NCBI RefSeq assembly: GCF_007474605.1
Contig: NZ_VHKL01000003.1
Span: forward strand, 161,156 to 225,155
DNA: 64,000 nt
Origin: Rhodoligotrophos appendicifer
GTDB taxonomy: Bacteria > Pseudomonadota > Alphaproteobacteria > Rhizobiales > Im1
Direction of reading: 5' to 3'
How positions within the stretch are numbered: position 1 is the first letter of the stretch; the number at the start of each line of letters is the position of its first letter. Shown here in pieces: positions 46,690-56,112 of this stretch. The translations under genes and the position numbers were made by a program. The notes beneath the pieces were generated by a model. It searched no databases and was not told where the DNA came from. It saw only the letters and a list, made by a program, of their open reading frames with translations.

Positions 46690-47732
46690 TGCGTGTTCTG
46701 CTCGTTACTCTTGCGGTTTTTGGCGGAAACAAAAAGGGCGGCGGTGAGCGCTATGTGACTGAACTCGCTCGGGCTCTTCAATCACAAGGTACGACCGTAA
46801 AAATCGTAGTGGTGAATGGACTATGGAGTTTTGCTGAGCAGGTTAATATGCACATACCGCCTACATCAGTCCCTTATGCGCATTTTTTAAAAATGGTGCG
46901 TGAGGCAGATGTGATTCACGTTCATCAGCTTAATACTCCGGGATTTGATCACGCAGTGCTTGCATCACGTATGTATAAAAAACCGATAGTTCTCACTGAT
47001 CACGGCGGTGGGTCTCTTACCCCGGGTCGCCTCCTGGGCCGGGCGCGTTTAGGGCTCGTGGATGCCGCCGGGTTCGTAAGCGAGTGGAGCAAACGCGACG
47101 TTGATCCCCATGGAGTCATCAAGAAAAATACTATTATACTTGGTGGCGGCGATCACTTGCCTAGCTCACCTTCCCTTCCTGAACTTTATGATTTTGGCTT
47201 TATCGGCCGCTTTTTACCTCATAAAGGCGCGCATATAGCGATCGAAGCACTTCCAGCGGGTGCCAGCATTGTTTTAGCAGGTCAAGTTCGTGATGAGTTA
47301 TACTTTCAAAAACTCAAACAACTGGCTCGGGGAAAACGGGTTACCTTTGTAACCGATGCATCGGATGAGTTTGTTGCAAGTTTGCGGTTTTCCATTCGTT
47401 ATCTGCTCGTCCCCTCTGTTGAGACATACCAACATGAGAAATATTCCCGGCCGGAGCTGTTGGGCTTAGTCGCACTTGAGGCACTCGCTGCGGGAACGCC
47501 GGTAATTGGGTCTGATGTGGGGGGGCTTGCTGAGGTGCTTCGAGCTGCTGACCAGTTAATCTTACCACCAGGTGATGTGCCCGCATGGACAAGCGGACTG
47601 TCGAATGTCATGAACAGACCTGCCCCGTCCTTTGAGACAGTCGAGTTCAAGTGGGATGCGGTCGCATCTAAATGCATCGTCCTTTATCGAGCGGCACTGG
47701 CGGCGCGAACGCTAAAGAAGGACTGCCACTGA
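46689..47732 (+). CDS. glycosyltransferase, GT4-like (1)
   Basis: A 347-aa GT-B protein, MRVLLVTLAVFGGNKKGGGE at the start. The glycine-rich nucleotide-sugar loop and LVALEALAAGTPVIGSDVGG near residue 270 are typical of family 4. It overlaps the preceding acyltransferase by 1 base and the next gene by 1 base (TGATG), so the three are coupled. Sugar and linkage unknown. Confidence 0.88.
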   Translation: MRVLLVTLAVFGGNKKGGGERYVTELARALQSQGTTVKIVVVNGLWSFAEQVNMHIPPTSVPYAHFLKMVREADVIHVHQLNTPGFDHAVLASRMYKKPIVLTDHGGGSLTPGRLLGRARLGLVDAAGFVSEWSKRDVDPHGVIKKNTIILGGGDHLPSSPSLPELYDFGFIGRFLPHKGAHIAIEALPAGASIVLAGQVRDELYFQKLKQLARGKRVTFVTDASDEFVASLRFSIRYLLVPSVETYQHEKYSRPELLGLVALEALAAGTPVIGSDVGGLAEVLRAADQLILPPGDVPAWTSGLSNVMNRPAPSFETVEFKWDAVASKCIVLYRAALAARTLKKDCH

Positions 47733-48889
47733 TGCGACTATTATTCGTGTCTCGGTCACTCCCATTCCATCACCTAGGGGGTATGGAGGTTGTGGCATGG
47801 GACCTTGCGCGTGCGTTGTCAGATCGCGGACACGAAGTGGAGATTCTTACCACTAGCTGTGAAAAGTTACCGCCGAGAAGCATTCAAGAAGGTGTTTCAA
47901 TACACGCCATGGATGTTCCACCTGGTCGATACACAGGAGAATTCTGGAGAAAAACAACCCACCTGTTCGGGACCGAGTATAAGATGAGGACTGACCTGGT
48001 TCTCGGAATCGGCGCCGGAGCTTACGCTATTGCCAGGAACCGAGAGAGAGGCGATTGGCCGCCGATATTAATGCAATCTCATGGTCAAGCGTGGGGAGAA
48101 ATGGTATCGAAACTCTTAATTCCCAGTCCCACTTCCTGGTTGAAGGCATCCAAAAACGCTTATGGCGTTTTAGTCGACCGCGTTCTTCGGCGGTTCGATC
48201 GTGTCATAGCTGTTGGACCGGCAGTGGAGAACGTTCTAAAATCACGCCCCACGAAATGGATGCTTGGTTCAACACCGGTATCTGTAATATCTAATGGAAT
48301 AAATGAGACCCTGTTTGCCTTTAACCTGTCGGCGCGAAAAGAGATTCGTCGGTCCCTGTCAATTGGCGACCAAGATCAGGTGATAATTTCTGCCAGTCGC
48401 CTGCATATTCAGAAAGGTCTACATCAGGCGTTAGAGGGCTTCGCGCGTGCGAAATCCAGCGTATCGTCTCTTCGTTTCATTATAGCGGGATCCGGTCCCG
48501 CCGAATCACAGTTGAAAGAACACGCACAAAGTCTTGGTGTATCGCGGGACGTAATATTTTGTGGCGAAGTTAGCCGAGGTCGTCTTGCAAGCTTGCTTAG
48601 TGCAGCTGATCTGTTTCTCTTTACGTCAACTCGTCGAGAGGGGCTGGCGCTTGGACCGCTTGAAGCGGCCGCGGCAGGACTTCCATGCGTGTTGTCAGAG
48701 CATCTTTCAGTCCCGGCACTGTCCTCTGCTGCCGTAAACCCGCAAGATTTTGATGCTATTGCGCAGGCGATCTTAGTCAAATTATTTTCTACAGAGCCAT
48801 TCCGAAAGTCTATCCTGCCCCCGATGTATTCTCTGCAGCTCGTGACGGATCAGTATGAGAAAGTACTGAGGGAACATATAGTTGTGTAA
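47732..48889 (+). CDS. glycosyltransferase, GT4-like (2)
   Basis: A 385-aa GT-B enzyme from MRLLFVSRSLPFHHLGGMEV. The donor-site region GLALGPLEAAAAGLPCVLSE and IISASRLHIQKGL are conserved family 4 features. The frame is open upstream to 47672, but the TGATG overlap with the preceding gene fixes the start. Part of the polysaccharide assembly set. Confidence 0.88.
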   Translation: MRLLFVSRSLPFHHLGGMEVVAWDLARALSDRGHEVEILTTSCEKLPPRSIQEGVSIHAMDVPPGRYTGEFWRKTTHLFGTEYKMRTDLVLGIGAGAYAIARNRERGDWPPILMQSHGQAWGEMVSKLLIPSPTSWLKASKNAYGVLVDRVLRRFDRVIAVGPAVENVLKSRPTKWMLGSTPVSVISNGINETLFAFNLSARKEIRRSLSIGDQDQVIISASRLHIQKGLHQALEGFARAKSSVSSLRFIIAGSGPAESQLKEHAQSLGVSRDVIFCGEVSRGRLASLLSAADLFLFTSTRREGLALGPLEAAAAGLPCVLSEHLSVPALSSAAVNPQDFDAIAQAILVKLFSTEPFRKSILPPMYSLQLVTDQYEKVLREHIVV

Positions 48890-48938
48890 TGATAGGAATT
48901 ATCCAAAGCCCCCAATTATGATCCGTCGGGAGAGTTAA

Positions 48939-49754
48939 ATGGCCATTTTTCGAAAAATTGCTGGCAAGACAGTCAGAGCCCTTCGTAAACTCGGGCTCCA
49001 TGTCGATCCGTCCACAAATTCAAACGGCAGAGTTATTGGCCTTCGCATTCAATGGAAGGAGGATGAAAGCACGATTACTCGAGGCGCTATTGTAAAGTCG
49101 AGAATTAAAAATAGAGATGTGGCCTTTTTCGTCTCAAATGAACTGGATTCTATTCAAAAATTTCATCGAGCAGGAGTTTTTTACGAAATGGACGAACTTG
49201 AGCTTATATCTCAACATTTTAAAGGCGGAACATTTGTCGACGTAGGAGCCAATATTGGTAATCATACACTGTACGCCCTATTGGCCCTTGATGCTACTAA
49301 AGTTATAGCATTTGAGCCGCTTCCTCTAGCATTCTCTATTCTCGAAATTAATATAGCCACAAACCAGCTTGGCGACCGTGCAACCCTAAGACAGATGGGA
49401 CTTTCGAACACGGATACGTTAGCTTCTTTCACTTCACCTACAAACAATCTTGGAGGCTCTAGGTTATTGGAACGTCCCGATGCAGGAGGAATAAAAATTG
49501 GCAGAGGCGACGATTATTTGAAGGATGAAAAAGTGGACTTTATTAAGATCGATACCGAAGGTTTTGAAATTCAAGTTCTTGAGGGTCTGGTGCAAACTAT
49601 CAATAAAAATAAACCGGTAATATTTGTTGAGGTAGAGGATGAGAATATCTCCTCTTATGAAAGTTTCAGCAGAAAGATGGGATATCGTGTGGCGGAGAAA
49701 TTCGATCGCTACGCGGGTCGGGCTAACTATCTCAGCGTATTTGATCCGAGGTGA
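48939..49754 (+). CDS. FkbM family methyltransferase
   Basis: The 271-aa protein has the SAM-binding GGTFVDVGANIGNHTLYALL block (residues 88-108), AFEPLPLAFSILEINIATN, and the C-terminal VDFIKIDTEGFEIQVLEGL typical of FkbM proteins. Such enzymes methylate sugars or similar groups in polysaccharide clusters. It is in tandem with the transferases, with a 49-base gap, and converges on the minus-strand gene. Confidence 0.88.
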   Translation: MAIFRKIAGKTVRALRKLGLHVDPSTNSNGRVIGLRIQWKEDESTITRGAIVKSRIKNRDVAFFVSNELDSIQKFHRAGVFYEMDELELISQHFKGGTFVDVGANIGNHTLYALLALDATKVIAFEPLPLAFSILEINIATNQLGDRATLRQMGLSNTDTLASFTSPTNNLGGSRLLERPDAGGIKIGRGDDYLKDEKVDFIKIDTEGFEIQVLEGLVQTINKNKPVIFVEVEDENISSYESFSRKMGYRVAEKFDRYAGRANYLSVFDPR

Positions 49755-49784
49755 CGAGCATGACATCAGCTCGAAGCAATCTCT

Positions 49785-50828
49785 TTAGGAGCAACTTTGT
49801 CGGACTCCACTATCGGATTGTAGAACTAAGGGAACTGGGAGCTGCAAACCCATAGAGCTAGAAGCATTTATCCAAGCGGCAAGTCGCGCTTGTGCACCAT
49901 TTACGCGATCAATTTCCTCGACCACTGTTTCTGGAGCAACATAGGGTCGGAGAGAAAGATTTTCTAAATTTAACAGGTGAGCGAATGAGTATGTTTTCTT
50001 AAGGTGATCGAAAAAGTCACCGGGAGTGATTAAGACGTTTAGCCCAAAAGAAGCGGCGTGATAAAACGTTCCCGACACAATTGAGGTACCATCCTGGTGA
50101 GCCACCACTGCATATTTTGCTTTAGCAAGGCGCGCGTCAAGTTCGTGATCTGGAACAAATAAATTTTGCCATTCTACGTCCAGGCATCGTGTTTCGATTG
50201 TTTTGGTGAGTTCTTGGGTGAGTTCTGGATCGCTGCACTTTCCAAGAATGACTAAACGCCGATTAGGCGGCCACCAGCTGAGCAAAATGTCGTACCCTTT
50301 GTTTCGACGCACAGATCCAAACAGGATGTATTCGTCTCGTCGTTCACTCTCAGATAAAACGGACTGCTGCTGCTGGCGATATGTTGGATGCGGAATCACG
50401 TAGGTTGATAAACAGGAAGGCCGAAGAGTGACTGTTGCCGATGTTACGCGAGCCAATGCAAAAAGAAAAACACGATCTAACAGCGATCGATAGCTGGAGT
50501 CGTGAGGGAATAGATTGTGGCGCATCCAAATAACGTGCCGCACACGAAGTTTTAACAGCAACAAAACTAAGAGACTTCGAGTGAACTCAAAAATTGGCCG
50601 GTTGGATGCTGCAATTCGGTCTTCAAACCAATTTAAGACGAGCAATTTTGAAGACCGAGGGATAAACCAGTGTGATTTGAACGCCTCTTTGAGCGAGTAG
50701 ACACTCAGCCCTGTGCTTCGAAGGTCGTCAATCGTTATTTTAGTGTATCTATTAACGGAATTCGAATAAGGCGAAACATAGGCAACGGAGATTTTAAATA
50801 CTTTCCTGCGCATCACGAAATTTTGCAA
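49785..50828 (-). CDS. putative glycosyltransferase, opposite orientation
   Basis: A 347-aa GT-B-like protein that is on the opposite strand from the rest of the island. It has ILFGSVRRNKGYDILLSWW followed by LVILGKC, as in glycosyltransferase C-terminal halves, and SGTFYHAASFGLNVLIT. The start could be MQNFVMRRK or the Met at residue 6. The family assignment is from overall pattern, not a diagnostic signature. It may have been acquired or inverted separately. Confidence 0.65.
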   Translation of the reverse strand: MQNFVMRRKVFKISVAYVSPYSNSVNRYTKITIDDLRSTGLSVYSLKEAFKSHWFIPRSSKLLVLNWFEDRIAASNRPIFEFTRSLLVLLLLKLRVRHVIWMRHNLFPHDSSYRSLLDRVFLFALARVTSATVTLRPSCLSTYVIPHPTYRQQQQSVLSESERRDEYILFGSVRRNKGYDILLSWWPPNRRLVILGKCSDPELTQELTKTIETRCLDVEWQNLFVPDHELDARLAKAKYAVVAHQDGTSIVSGTFYHAASFGLNVLITPGDFFDHLKKTYSFAHLLNLENLSLRPYVAPETVVEEIDRVNGAQARLAAWINASSSMGLQLPVPLVLQSDSGVRQSCS

Positions 50829-51239
50829 TCCCTGATTGGTGATATTCTCGTTGAATGACTACTGTGATACAACGCGGTGTGGCTCCGAAGTTGAGGCCAA
50901 TTAGAGTATCCGAGATAGAAAATCATCTGTCAGCATCTCACCTCTGGCGATTGAAATTGGACATCACAGAAAAATTGTCAACGAAGTTCACGTGTCGTTG
51001 CTGATGGCGGGATGTTTGACAGCACTGGCCAAATCCCCCTTCCGACGTTTACGGACTGAGGATCCTCCCCTTAGCTGATGATATTGTTTCTGTTGATGCG
51101 TCAGACAAATGTTTGGGTATCCAAACGCTGCGATTTTTCCCGCCCAAAAAAACTCACATAAGGTATGTAATGCAGTAGTGCTCGATGCCGGATCGGAGGG
51201 GCAATCGGCCACCGTCAACGAGAGAGGCAACAGCAGGCA
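50829..51239. other. 411-base gap before the polymerase
   Basis: No gene is supported here. An 86-codon frame on the minus strand has no recognised domain, and a 27-codon plus-strand frame from 50994 ends abruptly. The region probably holds the divergent promoters for the minus-strand glycosyltransferase and the polymerase. Confidence 0.4.
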
Positions 51240-52538
51240 GTGACTCAACTGATTTTTTTGACTGTCGTAGGAGCGATTGTAGCACGCGCCCTGTTGATGT
51301 CTCGACAGGGAAAAGTTTCATGTGCTATCGTTTCTTGTATTTCCGCTGCAGTTTACTTAACTTGCCTCTGGATTCCGGCGATACTTCAGTCAGAGAATTT
51401 GATTATCAGCAAAATATATTTGGCTAGATTGGTCGCCTTACCCACACCGGATGAGGTGTCAAGTTTATCCTTGCGATGGGCACTGGAGCTTATGGTAATT
51501 TTGGCTGCTGAAGTGGCAAGTACAATTGCAGCAGGGTCAACACCTAAAACGAGACCGCCCAACTCAAAATTTGGACTCCGTTCCATGACGCCTTGGGATG
51601 CTCGGCGCATCGTTATTTTTTTGATGATTGTTGGAGTTATTTCTACAATTGTTCTTCCTGCATCTTCTATTGAGCAGAGAGCCGACGGAGGTCAGGGATT
51701 TGGCGTTTTGATGAGATCGTTTCTTATTGTTGGCCTGTCGATGTTGGCATTCTACAATTTCTTTAACAGCAATCGCTTTCGCTTGGCCGCCATAGCCGGG
51801 GTCCTCTTTCTAATTGGGGGGAGCGTTCGCAGCCCACTTTTGGTTGTGTTGTTTGGATATGTTGCGGGACTGATATCGCGAGGCGAGTTGTTACCCAAGC
51901 GCATGGCTCTGCTAGCTTTGATCGCGGTTACGCTAGGGATATTCGGAGCGTTTATGTCCAATCTGCGTGGCACGATCATTCGCGGCGAGCAGGTCTCAGT
52001 GATCGAGATTGCGACGCAGACTATGATGAGTCCCTATGTGTCCATTTATGAGTCCGGGATCGACACTCTTGATGGATATCGATTGTCGATGATGATCCAG
52101 CCCAATGAGGAGGCGCGGCCACTAAGTGTGTTTACCGTTTTTACGAATTTCATCCCTCGAGCTATCTGGCCCGATAAGCCGGCAGATCTTTCTGTTGAAA
52201 TTAGCGCTAAATATCTGAATTATGGGGCTGGTGGGCAGTTCCTATCCCCTATTGGATATATGAGCATAGCATTTGGAGGATACGCGTTTGCTCTTTTAGG
52301 ATTGTTCGTCTTTATTTTTGTTACTAGTAGACTTGCGATTTGTTTTCAAAATTCATTTGTGTTGGCTGTTGTAATATGCATTGTTGTTCGTTTTATGATG
52401 GGCGGAGCGGCATTTGATATTTATTATGGATTAACTCTTTTGATCCCCTTGGTCTGTGGGATAGTTTTCATCAGGCTTCTCAAGGGCCTTTCAGGTGGAG
52501 CGCGAATGCCTGGTGTTACGCCGGGCCGATCAGTTTAA
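51240..52538 (+). CDS. Wzy-like polysaccharide polymerase
   Basis: A 432-aa membrane protein with about 11 hydrophobic segments. A large periplasmic loop carries NFIPRAIWPDKPADLS, typical of O-antigen and exopolysaccharide polymerases such as Wzy and WzyE. It would link repeat units in the periplasm. The GTG start has AGG upstream. Such proteins share little sequence, so the call rests on topology, loop pattern and context. Confidence 0.75.
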   Translation: MTQLIFLTVVGAIVARALLMSRQGKVSCAIVSCISAAVYLTCLWIPAILQSENLIISKIYLARLVALPTPDEVSSLSLRWALELMVILAAEVASTIAAGSTPKTRPPNSKFGLRSMTPWDARRIVIFLMIVGVISTIVLPASSIEQRADGGQGFGVLMRSFLIVGLSMLAFYNFFNSNRFRLAAIAGVLFLIGGSVRSPLLVVLFGYVAGLISRGELLPKRMALLALIAVTLGIFGAFMSNLRGTIIRGEQVSVIEIATQTMMSPYVSIYESGIDTLDGYRLSMMIQPNEEARPLSVFTVFTNFIPRAIWPDKPADLSVEISAKYLNYGAGGQFLSPIGYMSIAFGGYAFALLGLFVFIFVTSRLAICFQNSFVLAVVICIVVRFMMGGAAFDIYYGLTLLIPLVCGIVFIRLLKGLSGGARMPGVTPGRSV

Positions 52539-52616
52539 AGGCTTGAGAAATACATCTAAAGTGAAATATTAAAGCGGTCTTTACAACTCCAATGAATTAA
52601 ATTTTATGTGAGATAG

Positions 52617-53714
52617 ATGTCTGCAAAGGGTTCAGCAAAGCGCATTGTTGCCGCTCATGACTACCTTACTCAACGGGGTGGAGCGGAACGAGTTACTCTC
52701 GAAGTCACTCGGGCCCTTAAGCCTTCCCACATTGTTACTTCCCTTTATTCTCCTGATAACACTTTTCCGGAATTTAAAGGAATTGAGATATGCGCAAGTT
52801 TTTTGAATTCAGTCCCACCGTTTCGACGTGATCCGCGTTTAGCTTTTCCTTTTCTGGCCGCTTCCTGGTCCAATCGTCGTCCAGTTGACGCAGACGCCGT
52901 GGTTTGCAGCTCGTCGGGTTGGGCTCATGCACTGCCGGTTACCCCAGGTACGCGGAAGATTGTATACTGCCATAATCCCGCGCGATGGCTCTACCAAACT
53001 GACGATTACTTCTTGGGTAGATCGAACTCTTTCAGACATATCTTCGAGCTTTTTAAGCCAAAGCTGATTGATTGGGATCGCCGAGCGGCTGCTTCTGCAG
53101 ACTTTTACATCGCTAATTCAACGTCTGTCGCTGAACGCATTCGCAGGGCGTACGGTAGGGAGCCGGAGATTCTTTTTCCTCCGGTAAGTGTCGATCCTCT
53201 TGGCTCAAGCGAGCCCATAAAGGGCTTAGAACCCCCCTTTTTCCTCACCGTTGGTAGGTCGCGAGGATACAAGGGCACAAAAGTACTAGCTGAAGCTTTT
53301 TCCCGAACTCCTGAGCACAAGCTGGTGGTGACCGGAGCGGACACCTTGGGTAATATCGCTCCAAATGTTCGCCCAGTTGGCCTAGTTTCAGATGCGCAGC
53401 TGCGCTGGCTCTATAAGAATGCACGCGCACTAGTTTCGGTTTCTCGGGAGGATTTTGGTTTAACCCCTATCGAAGCTAATGCGTTTGGAACTCCTGCCCT
53501 ATTATTACGCGCGGGAGGCTTTCTTGATTCAACTTTAGAGGGTGTGAGCGGGTTATTCATTGATGAGCCTACCTTAGAATGCATTGTACACGCGATTGCT
53601 TCGTTTCCGGACAAGTGGGACAAGACCGCTATTTTTCGTCATTCAAATACTTTCAGTCCCGAAAAATTCGCAGCTCGCCTTCGCGCGATTGTGGAACAGG
53701 TTACGGCCTCCTAG
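52617..53714 (+). CDS. glycosyltransferase, GT4-like (3)
   Basis: A 365-aa GT-B protein beginning MSAKGSAKRIVAAHDYLTQRGGAE, with the acceptor-domain glycine-rich loop, AEAFSRTPEHKLVVTG, and the family 4 donor site SREDFGLTPIEANAFGTP. The central YCHNPARWLYQTDD block is typical of mannosyl- or rhamnosyltransferases of this family; donor identity is not certain. Confidence 0.88.
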   Translation: MSAKGSAKRIVAAHDYLTQRGGAERVTLEVTRALKPSHIVTSLYSPDNTFPEFKGIEICASFLNSVPPFRRDPRLAFPFLAASWSNRRPVDADAVVCSSSGWAHALPVTPGTRKIVYCHNPARWLYQTDDYFLGRSNSFRHIFELFKPKLIDWDRRAAASADFYIANSTSVAERIRRAYGREPEILFPPVSVDPLGSSEPIKGLEPPFFLTVGRSRGYKGTKVLAEAFSRTPEHKLVVTGADTLGNIAPNVRPVGLVSDAQLRWLYKNARALVSVSREDFGLTPIEANAFGTPALLLRAGGFLDSTLEGVSGLFIDEPTLECIVHAIASFPDKWDKTAIFRHSNTFSPEKFAARLRAIVEQVTAS

Positions 53715-53792
53715 GCAAATAGGTTCTCGCTCTGCAACGCGCTGAGTGCGGTTTAAGGGTTGTAGGCGTGAGCTTGGTATGAGGAGCAGGGT

Positions 53793-55307
53793 ATGCCTAT
53801 TTACAATTGGATAAGCCGACGCCTCGCCCTCGCGTCGCTCTTGTCTGTCCCACTTATTAGAGATGCAGCAACACAGCAATCAGAGCAATCAGAGCAATCA
53901 TCGCCTGCGTTGAAGAAAAATCCAATTTCGAGAGAATGGTCTGTCAACGATTTTAATGCGAAAGGTGATTGGGATGGCATAAGCGGGACGGATAACACCG
54001 ACGCTATAAAACGGGCAATTCGGCGAATTGCTGAGGAGAAAGGCGGTTCGCTATTTTTTCCGCCAGGACGCTATCTGTATACTAATATTGACGCTGATAT
54101 TGATGACATCGAAGTGTACGGAGCGGGAGCGGTTCTAGTCAGCAATCTTCCAAAGAACACTGATGTCGCAGGCTGGTGGTTGCGGGGGGATAGGATTTAT
54201 TTGCACAACCTTACCTTCACATATGCCGAGAAAATTAATTTGTTGAATGCTTCAGATTTGGAATCCAGGGGGAAGAATGGCTACGGGGTCCGGATCGGTG
54301 GTCGAAGAGATCCAAGTATGAATTTGGCTGCTCCGTACGTTGCCAGCGATATACGCATCGAAAACGTTTCCGTTTACGACGCGCGCAATGGTGGCATCAG
54401 CATTTATAAGGCGAAACGAGCCTCTGTTAAAAATTGTATCGTGGTGAGGACACTCGGGAACGGTATCGGTTTTGACAGTTGTACTGAAAGCGTTATCGCA
54501 TCCGGCAACATATGCGAAGATACGGGAGACGATTTGTTGATTGTCGCGACCGACGGCTCGGTGCGAGAAGGTACTGCTTCGGCAGTATTTGTGGATAACA
54601 TCCTCAAAGGGGGTTATGCAAAAGGGTTAGCATGTTCCGGCGTTGATCGCCTTGTTGCGACAGGGAACGTTGTGGAGAATACTTGGGCCTCCGGGATTGG
54701 AATCATAGAAGATCAATTCTATCGCCTTGGAAGGTCTCACAATGTGATTTGTAGCAAGAATATTGTTTTTAATGCTGGGAAAAGATTCGGTGTTGGACAG
54801 TATAAAAAGGAACCCTCTGATGTGGGTTTCTCAATTTATGTATCAGCTGGAACTGAAAATATAAAAATCACAGATAACCTTTTGCTTGATGGACAAAGCA
54901 ATGGGGTATGTGTTTCGAAATCGTCTGGTGTTGATATTTCGGGTAATACAATTGTCAATCATCCGGGATCTGCAATTGTTGCGGGCGATGTCGATAGTCG
55001 TGACGGTCTTCGACTTGAGGGATTTCGCATATGCGAAAATACTGTAGAAAAATGCATTTCGGGAATATCCGTGGGCGGAGGTCGAAATGGTCGAGTATGT
55101 AACAATATAATGCGTGATTTTGAATTGAGCAATTCTGTAGGACACGGGATTTACTATGGTAACATCAGTAACTCTGTTATTTCAGGTAATCTTACGGTCG
55201 GCCATAAAGATAATATTGTATCTGTGAAAGAAAACAGAAAGCATGATAGTATTGGCTTATTAGTTTTCGATAATCACTTTGTGCTTGGAAATAGTTCCAG
55301 TGAATAA
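53793..55307 (+). CDS. parallel beta-helix protein, possible polysaccharide lyase
   Basis: A 504-aa protein with a twin-arginine-like signal (SRRLALASLL) followed by a short linker with SEQSEQ, encoded by a CAATCAGAG direct repeat. It then carries WSVNDFNAKGDWDGISGTDNT, the typical start of the pectate-lyase-3 beta-helix fold, and about eight N-terminal-strand coils through the remainder. It may trim, hydrolyse or bind the polymer at the cell surface or periplasm. Export through Tat is inference. Catalytic residues cannot be assigned. Confidence 0.7.
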   Translation: MPIYNWISRRLALASLLSVPLIRDAATQQSEQSEQSSPALKKNPISREWSVNDFNAKGDWDGISGTDNTDAIKRAIRRIAEEKGGSLFFPPGRYLYTNIDADIDDIEVYGAGAVLVSNLPKNTDVAGWWLRGDRIYLHNLTFTYAEKINLLNASDLESRGKNGYGVRIGGRRDPSMNLAAPYVASDIRIENVSVYDARNGGISIYKAKRASVKNCIVVRTLGNGIGFDSCTESVIASGNICEDTGDDLLIVATDGSVREGTASAVFVDNILKGGYAKGLACSGVDRLVATGNVVENTWASGIGIIEDQFYRLGRSHNVICSKNIVFNAGKRFGVGQYKKEPSDVGFSIYVSAGTENIKITDNLLLDGQSNGVCVSKSSGVDISGNTIVNHPGSAIVAGDVDSRDGLRLEGFRICENTVEKCISGISVGGGRNGRVCNNIMRDFELSNSVGHGIYYGNISNSVISGNLTVGHKDNIVSVKENRKHDSIGLLVFDNHFVLGNSSSE

Positions 55308-55478
55308 AATTTCGTATAAACTGATCACTTTCATTATTATAAAAATTATATGGCAAAATCCGTGTAAAAATATCGACCTCTAAGGTGCAGCGGCGCTCCC
55401 ATATTTAGACGCTGACTGACTCGATATCTTCAGTGATTATCCGCTAGGGGAAAATAATAAGCCAAAGAAGGCGTAACC
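55308..55478. other. AT-rich junction between island and prophage
   Basis: About 170 bases of AT-rich sequence separate the convergent beta-helix gene and the first phage gene. I see no gene, no clear terminator and no obvious attachment site; the other end of the prophage is outside this window. Confidence 0.4.
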
Positions 55479-55820
55479 TTATTTTTTTGCTGATCGTTTA
55501 TCCCGCTCTTTGTAATACCGAACCACAGTACGATGCTGCGCCTTGCAATGGATCAGCGCAATCCGGTCGAGCCCCCAATAGAATGAGATCTCCTTCGGAC
55601 TAAGGGTACGGGGAGGTGGCCTGGTCGGTATGTCGCATTCTTTCCTAACCGTCGCCGGTGCAGGTTCAAGCGTAAGATCACTTGGTCTCACCCGCGGCAC
55701 CGCTTCAATATCCTGGGAGGCGCAGGACACGGGTACGATCGAAACCAGGATCAGGCCTGTCGCGAGGAGTGGGAATTGCGTCTTGCCCCTTGGGCGTATG
55801 ATCGAGTATTTCATCGTCAT
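55479..55820 (-). CDS. Rz1-like outer-membrane spanin
   Basis: A 113-aa lipoprotein candidate starting MTMKYSIIRPRG. A hydrophobic stretch ends in the lipobox VPVSC, so a lipid-modified Cys is likely. The mature part is Pro-rich (TRPPPRTLSP), as in Rz1 proteins. It begins inside the Rz gene in another frame and extends past its end (116-base overlap), with GGAAGGA 5 bases before the ATG. It bridges the outer membrane to Rz for the last lysis step. Confidence 0.75.
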   Translation of the reverse strand: MTMKYSIIRPRGKTQFPLLATGLILVSIVPVSCASQDIEAVPRVRPSDLTLEPAPATVRKECDIPTRPPPRTLSPKEISFYWGLDRIALIHCKAQHRTVVRYYKERDKRSAKK

Positions 55821-56112
55821 CACGTTCCTTCCGAAGTTGTGCGCGCAATGCAGCGATCTCAGCGCTGTCCTTGGCCTCACGACGTTCGGCGCGTTCACGC
55901 ACGTCGCGGGTGATCGCCTGCTGCCGCGCCACCTCCTTGGCACGGAGCTTGGCATGGGCAATCTCGATGCGGGCCCGTTCGTCACGAGCGGCATCGCTGC
56001 GCTGATAGGCGATGAAGCCCAAGGCCCCTCCGGCAATCAGCACATAGAGGCCGTAAGCCGAGAGCAGGGCCAGTGCCTTGCCCCCGAGAAACCTCAGGAA
56101 TAGCATGGTCAA
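55705..56112 (-). CDS. Rz-like inner-membrane spanin
   Basis: A 135-aa protein with an N-terminal membrane anchor (about residues 11-37) and a long charged helix rich in Arg, Glu and Ala (likely coiled coil, about 40-105). This is the Rz plan. Its ATG overlaps the endolysin stop as ATGA. Partner Rz1 overlaps its 3' part in a different frame. Confidence 0.8.
   Translation of the reverse strand: MTMLFLRFLGGKALALLSAYGLYVLIAGGALGFIAYQRSDAARDERARIEIAHAKLRAKEVARQQAITRDVRERAERREAKDSAEIAALRAQLRKERDDDEILDHTPKGQDAIPTPRDRPDPGFDRTRVLRLPGY

Larger units (their letters stand above)
43260..55480. other. low-GC surface polysaccharide island
   Basis: Between the decayed CoA-transferase and the prophage the sequence is clearly AT-richer than both flanks, with many A/T-ending codons. 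It contains five glycosyltransferase-type genes, a Wzx-like flippase, a Wzy-like polymerase, a hexapeptide acyltransferase, an FkbM methyltransferase and a beta-helix protein. The composition suggests horizontal transfer. No transposase or integrase was seen in it. Confidence 0.75.

Noticed and set aside
50988-51248. 86-codon minus-strand ORF before the polymerase
   Set aside because: No recognised domain or initiation signal; overlaps the start of the Wzy-like gene.
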